Assembly (NCBI GenBank): GCA_021413825.1
Contig: JAIOPQ010000105.1
Span: 1-60,003, forward strand
Reading direction: 5' to 3'
DNA: 60,003 nucleotides
Source of the DNA: Spirochaetia bacterium
GTDB taxonomy: Bacteria; Spirochaetota; Leptospiria; Leptospirales; Leptonemataceae
Shown: piece after piece, positions 26,359 to 35,443 of the stretch
Layout of the letters: each line of letters starts with the position of its first letter
Position numbering within the stretch: position 1 is the first letter of the stretch
Position numbers and translations under genes: made by a program
Notes under the pieces: generated by a model
Database searches by the model: none
Told to the model about the DNA's origin: nothing
Seen by the model: the letters and a program-made list of their open reading frames with translations, nothing else

Positions 26359-27225
26359 CTAGAAATAGCCCGGCAGAATCTGATTTAGCTTCTTAACCTG
26401 CTCCGGATTTCTTTTTTCAGGCGCCGTTATCACGGCATGCTTCATAGTACCTTTCAGCGGATTTTCACCTTCTCCAAGAAGTGGAAGCAATTCAACCAGG
26501 AGTCGTTTAGCAGAATCTGCATTTGCAGTCAAATGGCCAATTACAGTTTCTGTAGTAACAACTTCTTCGTGTTCACGCCAGGCATCGTAGTCGGTTGACA
26601 TACAAACAATTTGATATGGAATTTCTGCTTCGCGTGCAAGCTTCGCTTCAGGCAGAACGCTCATGTTGATGATATCGCCGCCAATGCTTCGGTAGAGTTG
26701 TGATTCTGCACGAGTTGAGAACGCTGGACCTTCCATGCAAATGACTACTTTGTCTGTGTGAAGTTTCAAGCCCTTTAGATTCTTATGTGCTTTCTTGATC
26801 AGCTTTGCCAGGTGGGCATCGAACGGTTCACCAAATGATGCGTGTGCAACCAGTCCGCTTTCAAAAAAACTTGAGGCACGAATGCCTTTGGTTCTGTCGA
26901 TGATCTGCGAAGGGATAACAAAATCCCTGGGTGCGATTTTTTCACGAAGTGAACCAACTGCTGAAAATGCGATGATCTGTTCTACGCCCAACATTTTCAA
27001 AGCGGCGATGTTGGCTCTGAACGGAACGTCTGAGGGAGTGAGCGAATGGCCACGCCCGTGTCGCGAAAGGAATGCAACATGTTTGCCTGCAAATTCACCC
27101 AGGACAATGGGATCTGAGGGGCGACCCCAGGGGGTTTCAGGCGTGACTTCTGATTCTACTTTCAATCCGTCGAGGCCGTAAAGCCCGCTCCCGCCAATTA
27201 TGCCAATTTTTGCCGTTGCTGCCAT
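26359..27225 (-). CDS. mtnP: S-methyl-5'-thioadenosine phosphorylase
   Basis: Cleaves methylthioadenosine with phosphate to adenine and methylthioribose-1-phosphate in the methionine salvage pathway. The 288 residues match the family: IGIIGGSGLYGLDGL at the N-terminus (phosphate-binding), FLSRHGRGHSLTPSDVPFRANI, FSAVGSLREKIAPRDFVIP, MEGPAFSTRAESQLYRSIGGDIINMSVLPEAKLAREAEI and STDYDAW. The Asp pair in STDYD favours 6-aminopurines (methylthioadenosine) over 6-oxopurines. The NMS in place of the usual NMT at the ribose-binding site is a known variant for related phosphorylases. It is the first gene of a four-gene minus-strand operon that ends with P450. No other salvage gene is in the window. 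Confidence 0.93.
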   Translation of the reverse strand: MAATAKIGIIGGSGLYGLDGLKVESEVTPETPWGRPSDPIVLGEFAGKHVAFLSRHGRGHSLTPSDVPFRANIAALKMLGVEQIIAFSAVGSLREKIAPRDFVIPSQIIDRTKGIRASSFFESGLVAHASFGEPFDAHLAKLIKKAHKNLKGLKLHTDKVVICMEGPAFSTRAESQLYRSIGGDIINMSVLPEAKLAREAEIPYQIVCMSTDYDAWREHEEVVTTETVIGHLTANADSAKRLLVELLPLLGEGENPLKGTMKHAVITAPEKRNPEQVKKLNQILPGYF

Positions 27226-27321
27226 AAAGCGAATCTGGTTGAAGTTGGTGCTCTGTCATTTCTTTTTGTTGCCCGCGCAGAGGGCCGGAAATTGTTTTGT
27301 TACGCAAGAAACACGCGACAT

Positions 27322-27336
27322 ATTGTTGTAAACAAT
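27322..27336. promoter_or_regulatory. Perfect ATTGTT-GTA-AACAAT palindrome between divergent genes
   Basis: A 15-base inverted repeat with six-base arms, ATTGTTGTAAACAAT, sits about 20 bases before the ATG of the PAS/GAF/GGDEF gene and about 100 bases before mtnP's start. This is where a repressor or activator would act, but no matching regulator is visible next to it. Confidence 0.4.
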
Positions 27337-27354
27337 GTGTCCACTTTCCTCAAT

Positions 27355-29208
27355 ATGATCGAGTCGTCCCAAAAAACCCCTGAATTTCAAATTCCCCTGG
27401 AACTGCTTCAAAAAATGGGGTCCGGAATTTCCGGTCTCCTCCACGATAGTGAGATTGAAACCACGCTTCTGCTGCTCAATGCAGTCGGGGATGGTGTTCT
27501 AGGCCTGGATAGACGAGGCTTTATTATCTACGCAAACCAGTCTGCCCGGAGCTTGCTCGGATATACGGGAGCTGAACTTGTTGGTCGCAAACTTGAAGAG
27601 TTCTTTGAGCGGCCCGGGGAGATTCAGTACATATTTGATCCAATCCTGCATGGAGATGTAGTATCGCTCGATCAACCACTTCTGCTCCAGCGCAAATCAA
27701 CTACCATGGACGTAATCGTTACTGCTGTTCCTTTGATTAAGGAAAGTCAGGTGCAGGGCGCAATGATCATATTTCGCGATATCACGCCAGGCGTATTGCT
27801 CAATCGCACTTTAAAAGAACGTGAAGAAATCTTGCGCGGTATATTTTACATACTTCCCTCCGGCATTATGCTAATGGGTCGAGAAGGCACCATCCTCAGA
27901 ATAAATGAATCCGCGCGCCAACTTCTAGGCCTCGGTGACATTGAACTGCGCGGGGAAAAATATCCGGCAAGAAAATGGAATGCAACCAATCTCCATGGAG
28001 ATCCAATTGCGCCGGAGGATGCGCCTTTCAATGAAGCGCTCCGTACGGGTCTTCCAGTAATTGAAAAAGTGATTCGAATTGGTAGAGCGCCGGATGATCG
28101 TTTTGTGTTGATGTCTTCCAGTCCGCTGAATATGACCACTGCAAATGAACCGGCTGGAATGGTCGTGACAACCATCACTGATATCAATCAACAGCTTAAA
28201 GCGCAGAATCGCCTGGAGACTGCAGTACTGCTGAATGGGCAAATTAATAATCTATTAAAGAATCTTCTCACAGAAACAGTCCCAGAAGAAACAATCGATA
28301 CAGCACTGCGCGGCGTTAGCCAACTCATGGGTGCTGATATGGCGCTGCTTGGAATTATAGATGATGAAAAGAGACAGGAGACCTTTGACCACATTTACGG
28401 CTTTCCTGAAATCTTCCGCGGTCATTCGCGTCCGTTTGTAGGTAGCATAACGGAGTCAATGACGGATCTCAAACGACCTGTTGTTATAGAGGACTATCGT
28501 CAGCACCCAAGGCGAATTGACGTCTGCGTTCGCGCGGGAGCACAGACGTTCCTCGGAGCTCCAATCCTTGCAGATGCAGAAGCGGTTGGGTCTGTACTTT
28601 TGTTTCGCAACTCTGATCGGCCATTCAATGCAGCAGACAGCGAAAGCCTAATGGCTCTGACACCTGTGCTTTCCGCAGCACTCTACAAAGCCACGTATGA
28701 AAGAAAGCTCCGCGATTTAGCAACCAGCGACCCGTTAACCGGCATCTGGAACCGTCGTGTATTTTTTGAGCACCTGGATATGGAAATTGAACGAAGCCGC
28801 AGATATGGCACGCCGCTAAGCATTCTTGTAATGGATCTAGATCACTTTAAGCTTGTAAACGATACCTACGGCCATCAGGCTGGAGATGCAGTTCTGGTTG
28901 CGTTTTCACATCTACTAAAAAGAAATACCAGACGCACGGACATGGTCGGGCGCACGGGTGGCGAGGAGTTTATGGCAATCTTGCCTGATACGGGACTTGC
29001 CGGTGCCATCAAGACAGCAGAAAAATTACGCCAGGATTTTGAAGCCTCGCCTGTGCATTATAAAACAGATATTATCAAAACAACAGTTTCTGTTGGCTGC
29101 GCCGAGTATCAGAAAGCAGAACCGTTTGACGACTTCTACGGGCGTGTGGATCGTTTGCTGTATCGCGCCAAGAACGCGGGCAGAAATCAAATCGCAGCAG
29201 ACGAATAG
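27355..29208 (+). CDS. PAS-PAS-GAF-GGDEF diguanylate cyclase
   Basis: Cytoplasmic sensor of 617 residues. Two PAS domains come first (about 40-145 with LLNAVGDGVLGLDRRGFIIYANQSARSLLGYTG, and about 165-280 with ILPSGIMLMGREGTILRINESARQLLG). A GAF domain follows (about 305-450; MGADMALLGIIDDEKRQ, FLGAPILADAEAVGSVLLF). The GGDEF domain (about 455-610) has the intact active site GGEEF and the I-site RRTD five residues before it, so it should make cyclic di-GMP with feedback control. The ATG at 27355 is chosen; the open frame extends to a TTG at 27292 through the promoter region. It diverges from mtnP. A hairpin and a degenerate repeat lie downstream. Confidence 0.88.
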   Translation: MIESSQKTPEFQIPLELLQKMGSGISGLLHDSEIETTLLLLNAVGDGVLGLDRRGFIIYANQSARSLLGYTGAELVGRKLEEFFERPGEIQYIFDPILHGDVVSLDQPLLLQRKSTTMDVIVTAVPLIKESQVQGAMIIFRDITPGVLLNRTLKEREEILRGIFYILPSGIMLMGREGTILRINESARQLLGLGDIELRGEKYPARKWNATNLHGDPIAPEDAPFNEALRTGLPVIEKVIRIGRAPDDRFVLMSSSPLNMTTANEPAGMVVTTITDINQQLKAQNRLETAVLLNGQINNLLKNLLTETVPEETIDTALRGVSQLMGADMALLGIIDDEKRQETFDHIYGFPEIFRGHSRPFVGSITESMTDLKRPVVIEDYRQHPRRIDVCVRAGAQTFLGAPILADAEAVGSVLLFRNSDRPFNAADSESLMALTPVLSAALYKATYERKLRDLATSDPLTGIWNRRVFFEHLDMEIERSRRYGTPLSILVMDLDHFKLVNDTYGHQAGDAVLVAFSHLLKRNTRRTDMVGRTGGEEFMAILPDTGLAGAIKTAEKLRQDFEASPVHYKTDIIKTTVSVGCAEYQKAEPFDDFYGRVDRLLYRAKNAGRNQIAADE

Positions 29209-29221
29209 ATTTCCTGATTTC

Positions 29222-29244
29222 AATCCGAGGATTTGGCCTCGGAG
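29222..29244 (+). terminator. Stem-loop after the GGDEF gene
   Basis: TCCGAGG and CCTCGGA (29224-29230 and 29237-29243) pair around an ATTTGG loop, 15 bases after the stop. It is followed only by GTTTGC, so it is a poor intrinsic terminator and may just protect the 3' end. Confidence 0.35.
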
Positions 29245-29250
29245 TTTGCA

Positions 29251-29288
29251 TTGCCCCTGTGTCCTTCGAGATCTCTGGGGTTAATCCC
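29251..29288. repeat. Half copy of the word-like repeat (CTCTGGGGTTAA family)
   Basis: CCCCTGTGTCCTTCGAG followed by ATCTCTGGGGTTAATCCC uses the same vocabulary as the repeat arms at 4.4 and 10.1-10.5 kb; the word TCTGGGGTTAA parallels the TCTGAGGTTAA at 10501-10511. I see no partner arm nearby, so it is either a single arm or a decayed element. It lies between the GGDEF gene and the copper operon. Confidence 0.5.
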
Positions 29289-29323
29289 TTTCTCTGGTGG
29301 CTCCCTATCGGGTTGGTCGATTG

Positions 29324-29372
29324 GTCATACGGCCAGTATGACTTTTGACAGTCCCATCTGAGCAATTATTCT
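29324..29372 (+). promoter_or_regulatory. Promoter with upstream palindrome for the copper/silver efflux operon
   Basis: GTCATACGGCCAGTATGAC (29324-29342) is an inverted repeat with seven-base arms and a five-base centre. Two bases later comes a perfect -35 box TTGACA (29345-29350), a 16-base spacer and a -10-like TATTCT (29367-29372). The first gene of the operon starts at 29437. The palindrome directly before -35 is where an activator would bind. No regulator gene is adjacent, so the binding protein is unknown. Confidence 0.5.
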
Positions 29373-29436
29373 AGATCGTCCATTTTGCGGATCGAACTGG
29401 GTTGACGGAGTTAGCCGAGCGTCCTATCTTACACCC

Positions 29437-29811
29437 ATGCGCGGCTGGACTTGTAATTCACGCTTCTGCCTGTCCCTGGCGCTAGCACCGGCCGTGATTT
29501 TGAAAGCAGGGCTATGCGCTGTTTTGTTTGCCGCGTTTCCGGCTAACGGTGGCATTCAGGCAAAACCTGCGGAGCTTCCACCCTGCCACAGATCAACGGA
29601 TCAGGATAAGCCGGTAAAAGAAAATTGCTGCAAAGCAGTAGAAGCAATAGAGATCAACGCGCTTGCTGTTTCACAAATTATCCCAATCGTAGCCCCAGTC
29701 GGTGATTTTGCTATAACTCCAATCGTTTCGCATAGCGAAAGTCCGTGGATTATGGCCTACAAGCCACCACCTGCACAGCTCTTTTTGCAGTTTAGATCCT
29801 TTCTAATTTAG
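29437..29811 (+). CDS. Small secreted Cys/His-containing protein at the head of the copper operon
   Basis: Protein of 124 residues with a long N-terminal hydrophobic segment (CLSLALAPAVILKAGLCAVLFAAF) serving as signal peptide or anchor. A central stretch LPPCHRSTDQDKPVKENCCKAVE offers one Cys-His and one Cys-Cys pair as possible metal ligands. The end, PPPAQLFLQFRSFLI, resembles the PP...FL...SFLI endings I remember in small proteins next to heavy-metal efflux genes; this is a memory-based similarity, not a tested one. It is the first gene after the promoter at 29345-29372, about 40 bases before the outer-membrane channel gene. A periplasmic metal-binding or sensing role is an inference from context. 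Confidence 0.6.
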   Translation: MRGWTCNSRFCLSLALAPAVILKAGLCAVLFAAFPANGGIQAKPAELPPCHRSTDQDKPVKENCCKAVEAIEINALAVSQIIPIVAPVGDFAITPIVSHSESPWIMAYKPPPAQLFLQFRSFLI

Positions 29812-29852
29812 TCTCCTTTTCTGTCCGTTCTGGATTTGAAAAGGAGGGAAAC

Positions 29853-31181
29853 GTGAAATCAAATCAACCGTTAAGCGCCATCACTCTGATGGTTGCATAC
29901 TCTGGCGCCCTTGCGGCCGCCGCACCAATCGCCCTGGATTCCCAGTTGCGAAAGATATTGGAACAACATCCGCGGATTCAAAGCCAGGAGTTCATGATCT
30001 CATCAAGGAGAAACGCAACCAGAAAGCTCCGCTTCGATTATCCAGATCCTGAGCTGCAAGTAGCCCGCTCGCACGGAAGGGAAGATGATGTGACCCTGGC
30101 CAATCCAATGATAGATAGGCGAAGCATACGAGGGACGGAAACCCAGATTACTCAACCAATTCCGTTCCCTGGAAAGGGCCAGGTGCAGGCCGGTGCCATG
30201 GAAGCCGGGACTGTGGCCGAAAGGATTCGCCTCGATCAACTGCGCAATCGTCTCGCCAGCGAGTATATTACCCAGCTCTTTCAGATAAATATTCTAGAAC
30301 GTCAGGCGACATTCTCACGCGAAGTGTACGCCCGCCTCCAGGTCTTTGAACGGACGACAACGGTTCGCTATGAAACCGGGAAGGCTTCGCTGATTGATCT
30401 ATCCATGGTGCGACTTCGCATGGCAAGCGCCAGACTGGCCATAGACCAGGCGGAAAGCGAAAGACTGGCGTTGCTGCGTTCAAGCGGATATTTTACGCAG
30501 GCCGTCGCAAGCAATCAAAGAAGGTCATTTAGCCCGGACGAATTGAGCTCCCTCCTTGCAATAATTGACGAACGTGTTTCGAATTCTGCAGGCCAGATAC
30601 AAACGCGTTCCCTGGATGTTGCTCTCGCGCGCGCGGAGGAACGCGCATCGGACAGCGCAGATACTCTAGCTAGAATGCAATACCTTCCCGACTTCTCTGT
30701 CTTTGCAGGATACAACAAAGGAACGAGACGTTCGGTAACGTACCAGCAATCGATGGATGAACGCGTGTATCGCGCCGGAGTTACAATTCGCATCCCCCTC
30801 TGGTCTGCCCTGACAAATCACTGGGAAGTCGCAGATAAGGCGGACCAACTCAAATCAAATCATCTGCGGGTTGAGGATGCAAAGCAAAAGGCACAGAGCG
30901 AACTGGATGCTTCCTTGCAACGCATGGAAGGAATCAAGAAGAACCTGAAACTGCATCAGTCAGAATTGATCCCGGGCGTTCACATGGCGCAGAATGCAGC
31001 GGTAATTAGCTACGCATCTGGCAAAGGCGACTTCGCATCTGTTATCCAGTCGCTCGAGCAACACTTTGAACACCAGATCAACGCCCTGCGTATGGAAATT
31101 GACCTGAATCTGGAACTGCTAAAGGCAGCAGAGAATCTCAACGTAATCTTTGCGGATTCAGCGGAGGCAGATCATGAATAA
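29853..31181 (+). CDS. Outer-membrane efflux channel, TolC/CusC family
   Basis: Outer-membrane component of 442 residues of a tripartite heavy-metal efflux pump. The signal peptide is followed by two TolC-type repeats rich in long helices, with segments such as LRKILEQHPRIQSQEF, ETQITQPIPFPGKGQVQAGAMEAG, LRNRLASEYITQLFQINILERQ and VRYETGKASLIDLSMVRLRMA, the last being the classic 'Y..G..s..dl..a' signature. The GTG at 29853 is chosen because a strong Shine-Dalgarno AAGGAGGG lies at 29841-29848. It overlaps the adaptor gene by eight bases. There is no lipobox, unlike E. coli CusC. Confidence 0.88.
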   Translation: MKSNQPLSAITLMVAYSGALAAAAPIALDSQLRKILEQHPRIQSQEFMISSRRNATRKLRFDYPDPELQVARSHGREDDVTLANPMIDRRSIRGTETQITQPIPFPGKGQVQAGAMEAGTVAERIRLDQLRNRLASEYITQLFQINILERQATFSREVYARLQVFERTTTVRYETGKASLIDLSMVRLRMASARLAIDQAESERLALLRSSGYFTQAVASNQRRSFSPDELSSLLAIIDERVSNSAGQIQTRSLDVALARAEERASDSADTLARMQYLPDFSVFAGYNKGTRRSVTYQQSMDERVYRAGVTIRIPLWSALTNHWEVADKADQLKSNHLRVEDAKQKAQSELDASLQRMEGIKKNLKLHQSELIPGVHMAQNAAVISYASGKGDFASVIQSLEQHFEHQINALRMEIDLNLELLKAAENLNVIFADSAEADHE

Positions 31182-32208
31182 CAACAGGATACTTGCAATG
31201 CTTGCCGTCCTCGCAGTTGTGGGAGTAGCATATTACGGCGTAACGCGAACAAGCAAAGGTCCGGGATCGGCGAAGACGACTAGCGCGGATCCAACTAAAC
31301 CGGAGATAGGCTACTGGACGTGTTCAATGCATCGGCAGATTCATCTTGATGGTCCAGGTGAATGTCCAATTTGCCACATGAAGCTCGTTCCAGTGTATTT
31401 GAAATCCGGAGTAGAAAGCCTGGGTCAGGATTCAATACAAAGAGAACGGGGCAGTTACGTAGAGATTGACCCCCAGGTCCAGACGCAGGTTGGCATTCGC
31501 ACAATCAAGGTGAGTCGTTCTCCGTTTATTGTGACACTTCGCACAAATGGTAAGGTTGCGCTTGATCCGGATCTTGCCACAGCAGTCCGCGAGTTTATCG
31601 AGGTGGGTAGATTGGATCGTTCCATGTACCAAGCTTCCGTAAACAGATTACGCTTGCTTGGAATGGGAAATGAAGAGATTCGCGCGATCGATTCCAACCC
31701 GCAGGGGGCTGAGGCAATGTATCGCCCTGCAGGTGGCGTCACATGGGTATACGCTACTCTTTATGAAAATGAATTGAGATTGGTCCACGCAGGCCAGGCA
31801 GTGACGGTTACACCTTCGTATGACGAGGGGAAATCATTCAGTGGGATAGTGCGTTCAATATCGCCTATCGTTGATTCTAGTTCCCGCAGCGTACGTGCGC
31901 GGATCAAAGTAAACGATTCGCAGACCATTAGACCGGATGCATTTGTGCGCGTATCGATTCCGGTCAATCTTGGACAGCAGCTCGTTATTCCCAGGAGCGC
32001 ACTTGTGGATGTGGGGGAGAAGAAGATTGTATTCGTCGCTGAAGGCGACAACCGATTCGTCCGGCGCGAGGTGCAAGTTTCTGAAGAATCGCGCGAGCAA
32101 TTTGCGATCCGTTCAGGACTAAAGGAAGGAGAACGCATTGTGTCGACCGGAACATTCATGATAGATTCAGAAAGTAGACTTTCTGAATCTGCGGCAGGTG
32201 GCCAATGA
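31174..32208 (+). CDS. Heavy-metal efflux RND periplasmic adaptor (CusB/CzcB type) with metal-binding N-domain
   Basis: Membrane-fusion protein of 344 residues linking the RND pump to the outer-membrane channel. An N-terminal anchor (ILAMLAVLAVVGVAYYGV) is followed by a heavy-metal-binding domain YWTCSMHRQIHLDGPGECPICHMKL, with Cys50, His53, Cys64, Cys67 and Met69 as likely copper or silver ligands. The beta-barrel and lipoyl-like parts follow (ATLYENELRLVHAGQAVTVTPSY, then RSISPIVDSSSRSVRARIKV, then QQLVIPRSALVDVGEKKIVFVAEGD). The usual long coiled hairpin is short. The ATG at 31174 has GCGGAGG just upstream; the open frame extends to 31150. The stop overlaps cusA by ATGA. Confidence 0.9.
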   Translation: MNNNRILAMLAVLAVVGVAYYGVTRTSKGPGSAKTTSADPTKPEIGYWTCSMHRQIHLDGPGECPICHMKLVPVYLKSGVESLGQDSIQRERGSYVEIDPQVQTQVGIRTIKVSRSPFIVTLRTNGKVALDPDLATAVREFIEVGRLDRSMYQASVNRLRLLGMGNEEIRAIDSNPQGAEAMYRPAGGVTWVYATLYENELRLVHAGQAVTVTPSYDEGKSFSGIVRSISPIVDSSSRSVRARIKVNDSQTIRPDAFVRVSIPVNLGQQLVIPRSALVDVGEKKIVFVAEGDNRFVRREVQVSEESREQFAIRSGLKEGERIVSTGTFMIDSESRLSESAAGGQ

Positions 32209-35200
32209 CTGCGTGCATCATAGAATGGAGCGCGAAGCATCGATTCTTTGTGATCTTCTCCACGATATTTTTGATCGGAATTGCAATCTGGTGTGTGAAA
32301 CATGTTGCACTGGATGCCTTGCCAGACCTGAGCGATACGCAGGTGATTATTTATTCAAGGATTGAGCGCAGTCCTGACATTATCGAAGACCAGGTAACAT
32401 ACCCGATTATTGCCGGGATTCTGGGTGCGCCACGCGTTAAAGCAGTTCGGGGTCTTTCTGATTTTGGATATTCGTTTGTGTATGTGATCTTTGAGGATGG
32501 AACGGATCTATACTGGGCCAGAAGTCGCGTGCTTGAGTATCTTGCTCAAATTCAACCCAGGTTGCCGGAGGGAGTGACAACTGAGATTGGCCCGGATGCA
32601 AGCGGACTTGGCTGGGTCTATCAGTATGCTCTAGTAAACGACGGGACGCAGGAATCCTACGACGTGCGCGCATTGCAGGATTGGAATCTCAAGCTTCACT
32701 TACAGACGTCAGGCGGCGTTTCGGAGGTTGCCAGCCTGGGAGGACCTGTAAAACAGTATCAGGTAAATCTAGATCCTGAGTCGCTTCTTTCTTACAACAT
32801 TTCCCTTTCAAGCATAACCGAGGCGATTCGAAAAAGCAACAGAGAAACCGGAGGACGCGTAGTGGAGATGTCGGGCCACGAATATATGGTGCGCGGCCGA
32901 GGTTACATCAAAGGTCTTTCTGACATAGAGAACATAGTTGTGCGCGTGGACGATGGCGGCACTCCAGTGTTACTGCGCAATCTAGGTCGCGTGCAGCTTG
33001 GACCTGATATTCGGCGAGGCGTTTCTGATCTAGACGGCATGGGCGAGGTGACCTCCGGCATTGTTGTAATGCGCACTGGAGAGAATGCCCTCGCCGTAAT
33101 CCAGAAAGTTAAAAACCGAATCGCCGAATTAGCTCCATCGTTCCCGGAGGGTGTTAAACTTGTCGCGGTGTATGATCGATCAGAACTGATCGAGCGAGCC
33201 ATTTCAACACTCAAGTCCACCCTGGTAGAAGAGATCATTGTAGTTAGCCTGATAGTGTTGTTGTTTTTGTGGCACTTGCCTTCGGCCACTACTACAATCA
33301 TTACTATCCCGGTTTCAATCTTGCTGAGTTTTATTCCACTGTATCTGACCGGTCAGACTTCCAATATCATGTCGCTTGCAGGGATTGCAATATCTATCGG
33401 TGTACTTGTTGACGGTGCGATTGTTCAGGTAGAGAACATGTATCATCGCATTCAGATCTGGATGAATTCAGACCGCAGCGAGTCGTTTGAAAGCGTCAGG
33501 TTACGGGCACTTACTGAGGTTGGATCGTCTGTGTTTTTTTCGCTCCTGGTGATTGCCGTGGCGTTTCTACCAGTATTCACCCTCTTAGATCAGGAAGGTC
33601 GATTGTTTAAACCCCTTGCATACTCAAAGAATTTTGCAATGGGAATTGCGGCACTGCTTTCGCTTACCCTGGACCCTGCAATTCGAATGCTATACAGTCG
33701 TTATGAGTTCTTTAATTTCAAGCCGGTCTGGTTATCGAATGCACTGAGCCAGTTACTTGTAGGAAGATACTTCTCAGAAGAATCGCATCCGATTAGCAGG
33801 ATACTCTTTCGCCTGTACGAGCCAGCCTGTCTTTTTGTGCTGAGATATAGAAAGCAAACACTGGCTGCGGCGGTTCTCCTGGTTCTTTCGACTATCCCGG
33901 TGTACATGAAACTTGGTTCAGAATTTATGCCGCACCTGAACGAGGGCGCAATTTTGTACATGCCCGTATCGCTTCCAGGTATATCCATCACCGAAGCAAA
34001 GCGATCGCTGCAACTTCAGGACCAGATCCTCAAATCATTTCCGGAAGTGGAACGCGTGTTTGGAAAAGTGGGACGCGCGGATACGGCCACGGATCCGGCA
34101 CCCCTTTCTATGGTAGAAACCGTGGTAATGCTCCGGCCTGAGTCTGAGTGGAGGGAAGTTGGTCGCTGGTATTCCTTTCTCCCTGAACTCTTTAAGCCGC
34201 CGCTGCGAAGGGTCTGGCGAGATCGCATAACGTATGATGATCTTATATCGGAGATGGATCGCAAGCTGCGCATTCCTGGATGGACCAACGCCTGGACAAT
34301 GCCAATCAAAAACCGTATCGACATGCTTTCTACCGGAATTCGAACTCCTGTTGGAATCAAGATTGCCGGGAACGACCTAAAGGAAATTGAACGAGTCGGC
34401 CTGGAGATTGAGAAAATCATCCACAGGGTTCCCGGAACGCGCAGTGTATTTGCAGAACGAGTTGCAGGTGGATATTTTTTGGATTTTGATTTGAAACGAG
34501 AGGAGCTCGCACGATACGGACTTACTGTTGAAGACGCTTTGACCGTTGTTGAATCAGCGATAGGTGGGGCCAATTTAACCAGCACTGTTGAGGGAAGGAA
34601 AAGGTTTCCGGTTAACGTTCGATACGCCAGGGAGTTTCGTCAGAGTCTTCCTGACCTAAAAAGAATTCTAATCGCCACTCCTTCTGGTGCTCAGGTTCCG
34701 ATTTCTTACATTGCGAACGTAAGTATCAAATCGGGGCCTTCTATGATTCGAGACGAAGATGGTCTGCTCTCTGGATATGTCTATATTGATATGGCGGGTC
34801 GTGATATAGGAAGCTATGTGGAGGACGCAAGGAAACTGGTGCATGATCAACTGAAGCTTCCACCGGGCACAACTATACGTTTCAGCGGCCAGTATGAGAA
34901 CATGCTGAGAGTCCAGGAGCGGCTGCTGATTGTAGTACCCTTGACAATCTTTCTGATTGTAATTTTACTCTATTGGAACACAGGATCACCTGTCAAAACA
35001 GCGATTGTTATTCTTGCAGTTCCGTTTTCACTCTGTGGTGCAGTCTGGCTTCTGTACTTCCTTGGCTATCACATATCAATTGCCGTCTGGGTCGGAATGA
35101 TAGCACTCATGGGGTTGGATGCTGAGACCGGGGTTTTCATGTTGCTATTCCTTGATCTCTCGCACAAAGAATGGCTGGCGACGGGAAAGCTCCGCACAAA

Positions 35201-35441
35201 GGCAGATCTGCGCGATGCCATATTGCATGGAGCTGTGAAGCGAGTTCGACCCAAGATCATGACTGTTGCTTGTGGAATGATTGCACTGATTCCAATTCTC
35301 TGGTCTCAGGGCACCGGTGCGGATGTAATGAAACGAATTGCGGCTCCAATGGTGGGTGGTCTTGTAACGTCATTCGCTCTTGAGCTATTGATTTATCCCG
35401 TGTTATTCTACATATGGAAGGAAAAGGAGATCTCAGAATAG
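32205..35441 (+). CDS. cusA: Copper/silver efflux RND transporter, CusA type
   Basis: Inner-membrane proton-driven pump of 1078 residues. The N-terminus WSAKHRFFVIFSTIFLIGIAIW...LDALPDLSDTQVIIYSR is the standard HME-RND start. Methionine-rich segments support the monovalent-metal (Cu+/Ag+) subgroup: NEGAILYMPVSLPGISITEA and RIDMLSTGIRTPVGIKI, the second carrying one of the CusA Met ligands. TM4 has SIGVLVDGAIVQVENMYHR with the proton-relay acidic residues, and the second half repeats the fold (VWVGMIALMGLDAETGVFMLLFL). It overlaps the adaptor gene by four bases. It ends two bases before the convergent copA stop. Symbol assigned by family; metal specificity is inferred. Confidence 0.93.
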   Translation: MTACIIEWSAKHRFFVIFSTIFLIGIAIWCVKHVALDALPDLSDTQVIIYSRIERSPDIIEDQVTYPIIAGILGAPRVKAVRGLSDFGYSFVYVIFEDGTDLYWARSRVLEYLAQIQPRLPEGVTTEIGPDASGLGWVYQYALVNDGTQESYDVRALQDWNLKLHLQTSGGVSEVASLGGPVKQYQVNLDPESLLSYNISLSSITEAIRKSNRETGGRVVEMSGHEYMVRGRGYIKGLSDIENIVVRVDDGGTPVLLRNLGRVQLGPDIRRGVSDLDGMGEVTSGIVVMRTGENALAVIQKVKNRIAELAPSFPEGVKLVAVYDRSELIERAISTLKSTLVEEIIVVSLIVLLFLWHLPSATTTIITIPVSILLSFIPLYLTGQTSNIMSLAGIAISIGVLVDGAIVQVENMYHRIQIWMNSDRSESFESVRLRALTEVGSSVFFSLLVIAVAFLPVFTLLDQEGRLFKPLAYSKNFAMGIAALLSLTLDPAIRMLYSRYEFFNFKPVWLSNALSQLLVGRYFSEESHPISRILFRLYEPACLFVLRYRKQTLAAAVLLVLSTIPVYMKLGSEFMPHLNEGAILYMPVSLPGISITEAKRSLQLQDQILKSFPEVERVFGKVGRADTATDPAPLSMVETVVMLRPESEWREVGRWYSFLPELFKPPLRRVWRDRITYDDLISEMDRKLRIPGWTNAWTMPIKNRIDMLSTGIRTPVGIKIAGNDLKEIERVGLEIEKIIHRVPGTRSVFAERVAGGYFLDFDLKREELARYGLTVEDALTVVESAIGGANLTSTVEGRKRFPVNVRYAREFRQSLPDLKRILIATPSGAQVPISYIANVSIKSGPSMIRDEDGLLSGYVYIDMAGRDIGSYVEDARKLVHDQLKLPPGTTIRFSGQYENMLRVQERLLIVVPLTIFLIVILLYWNTGSPVKTAIVILAVPFSLCGAVWLLYFLGYHISIAVWVGMIALMGLDAETGVFMLLFLDLSHKEWLATGKLRTKADLRDAILHGAVKRVRPKIMTVACGMIALIPILWSQGTGADVMKRIAAPMVGGLVTSFALELLIYPVLFYIWKEKEISE

Positions 35442-35443
35442 AT

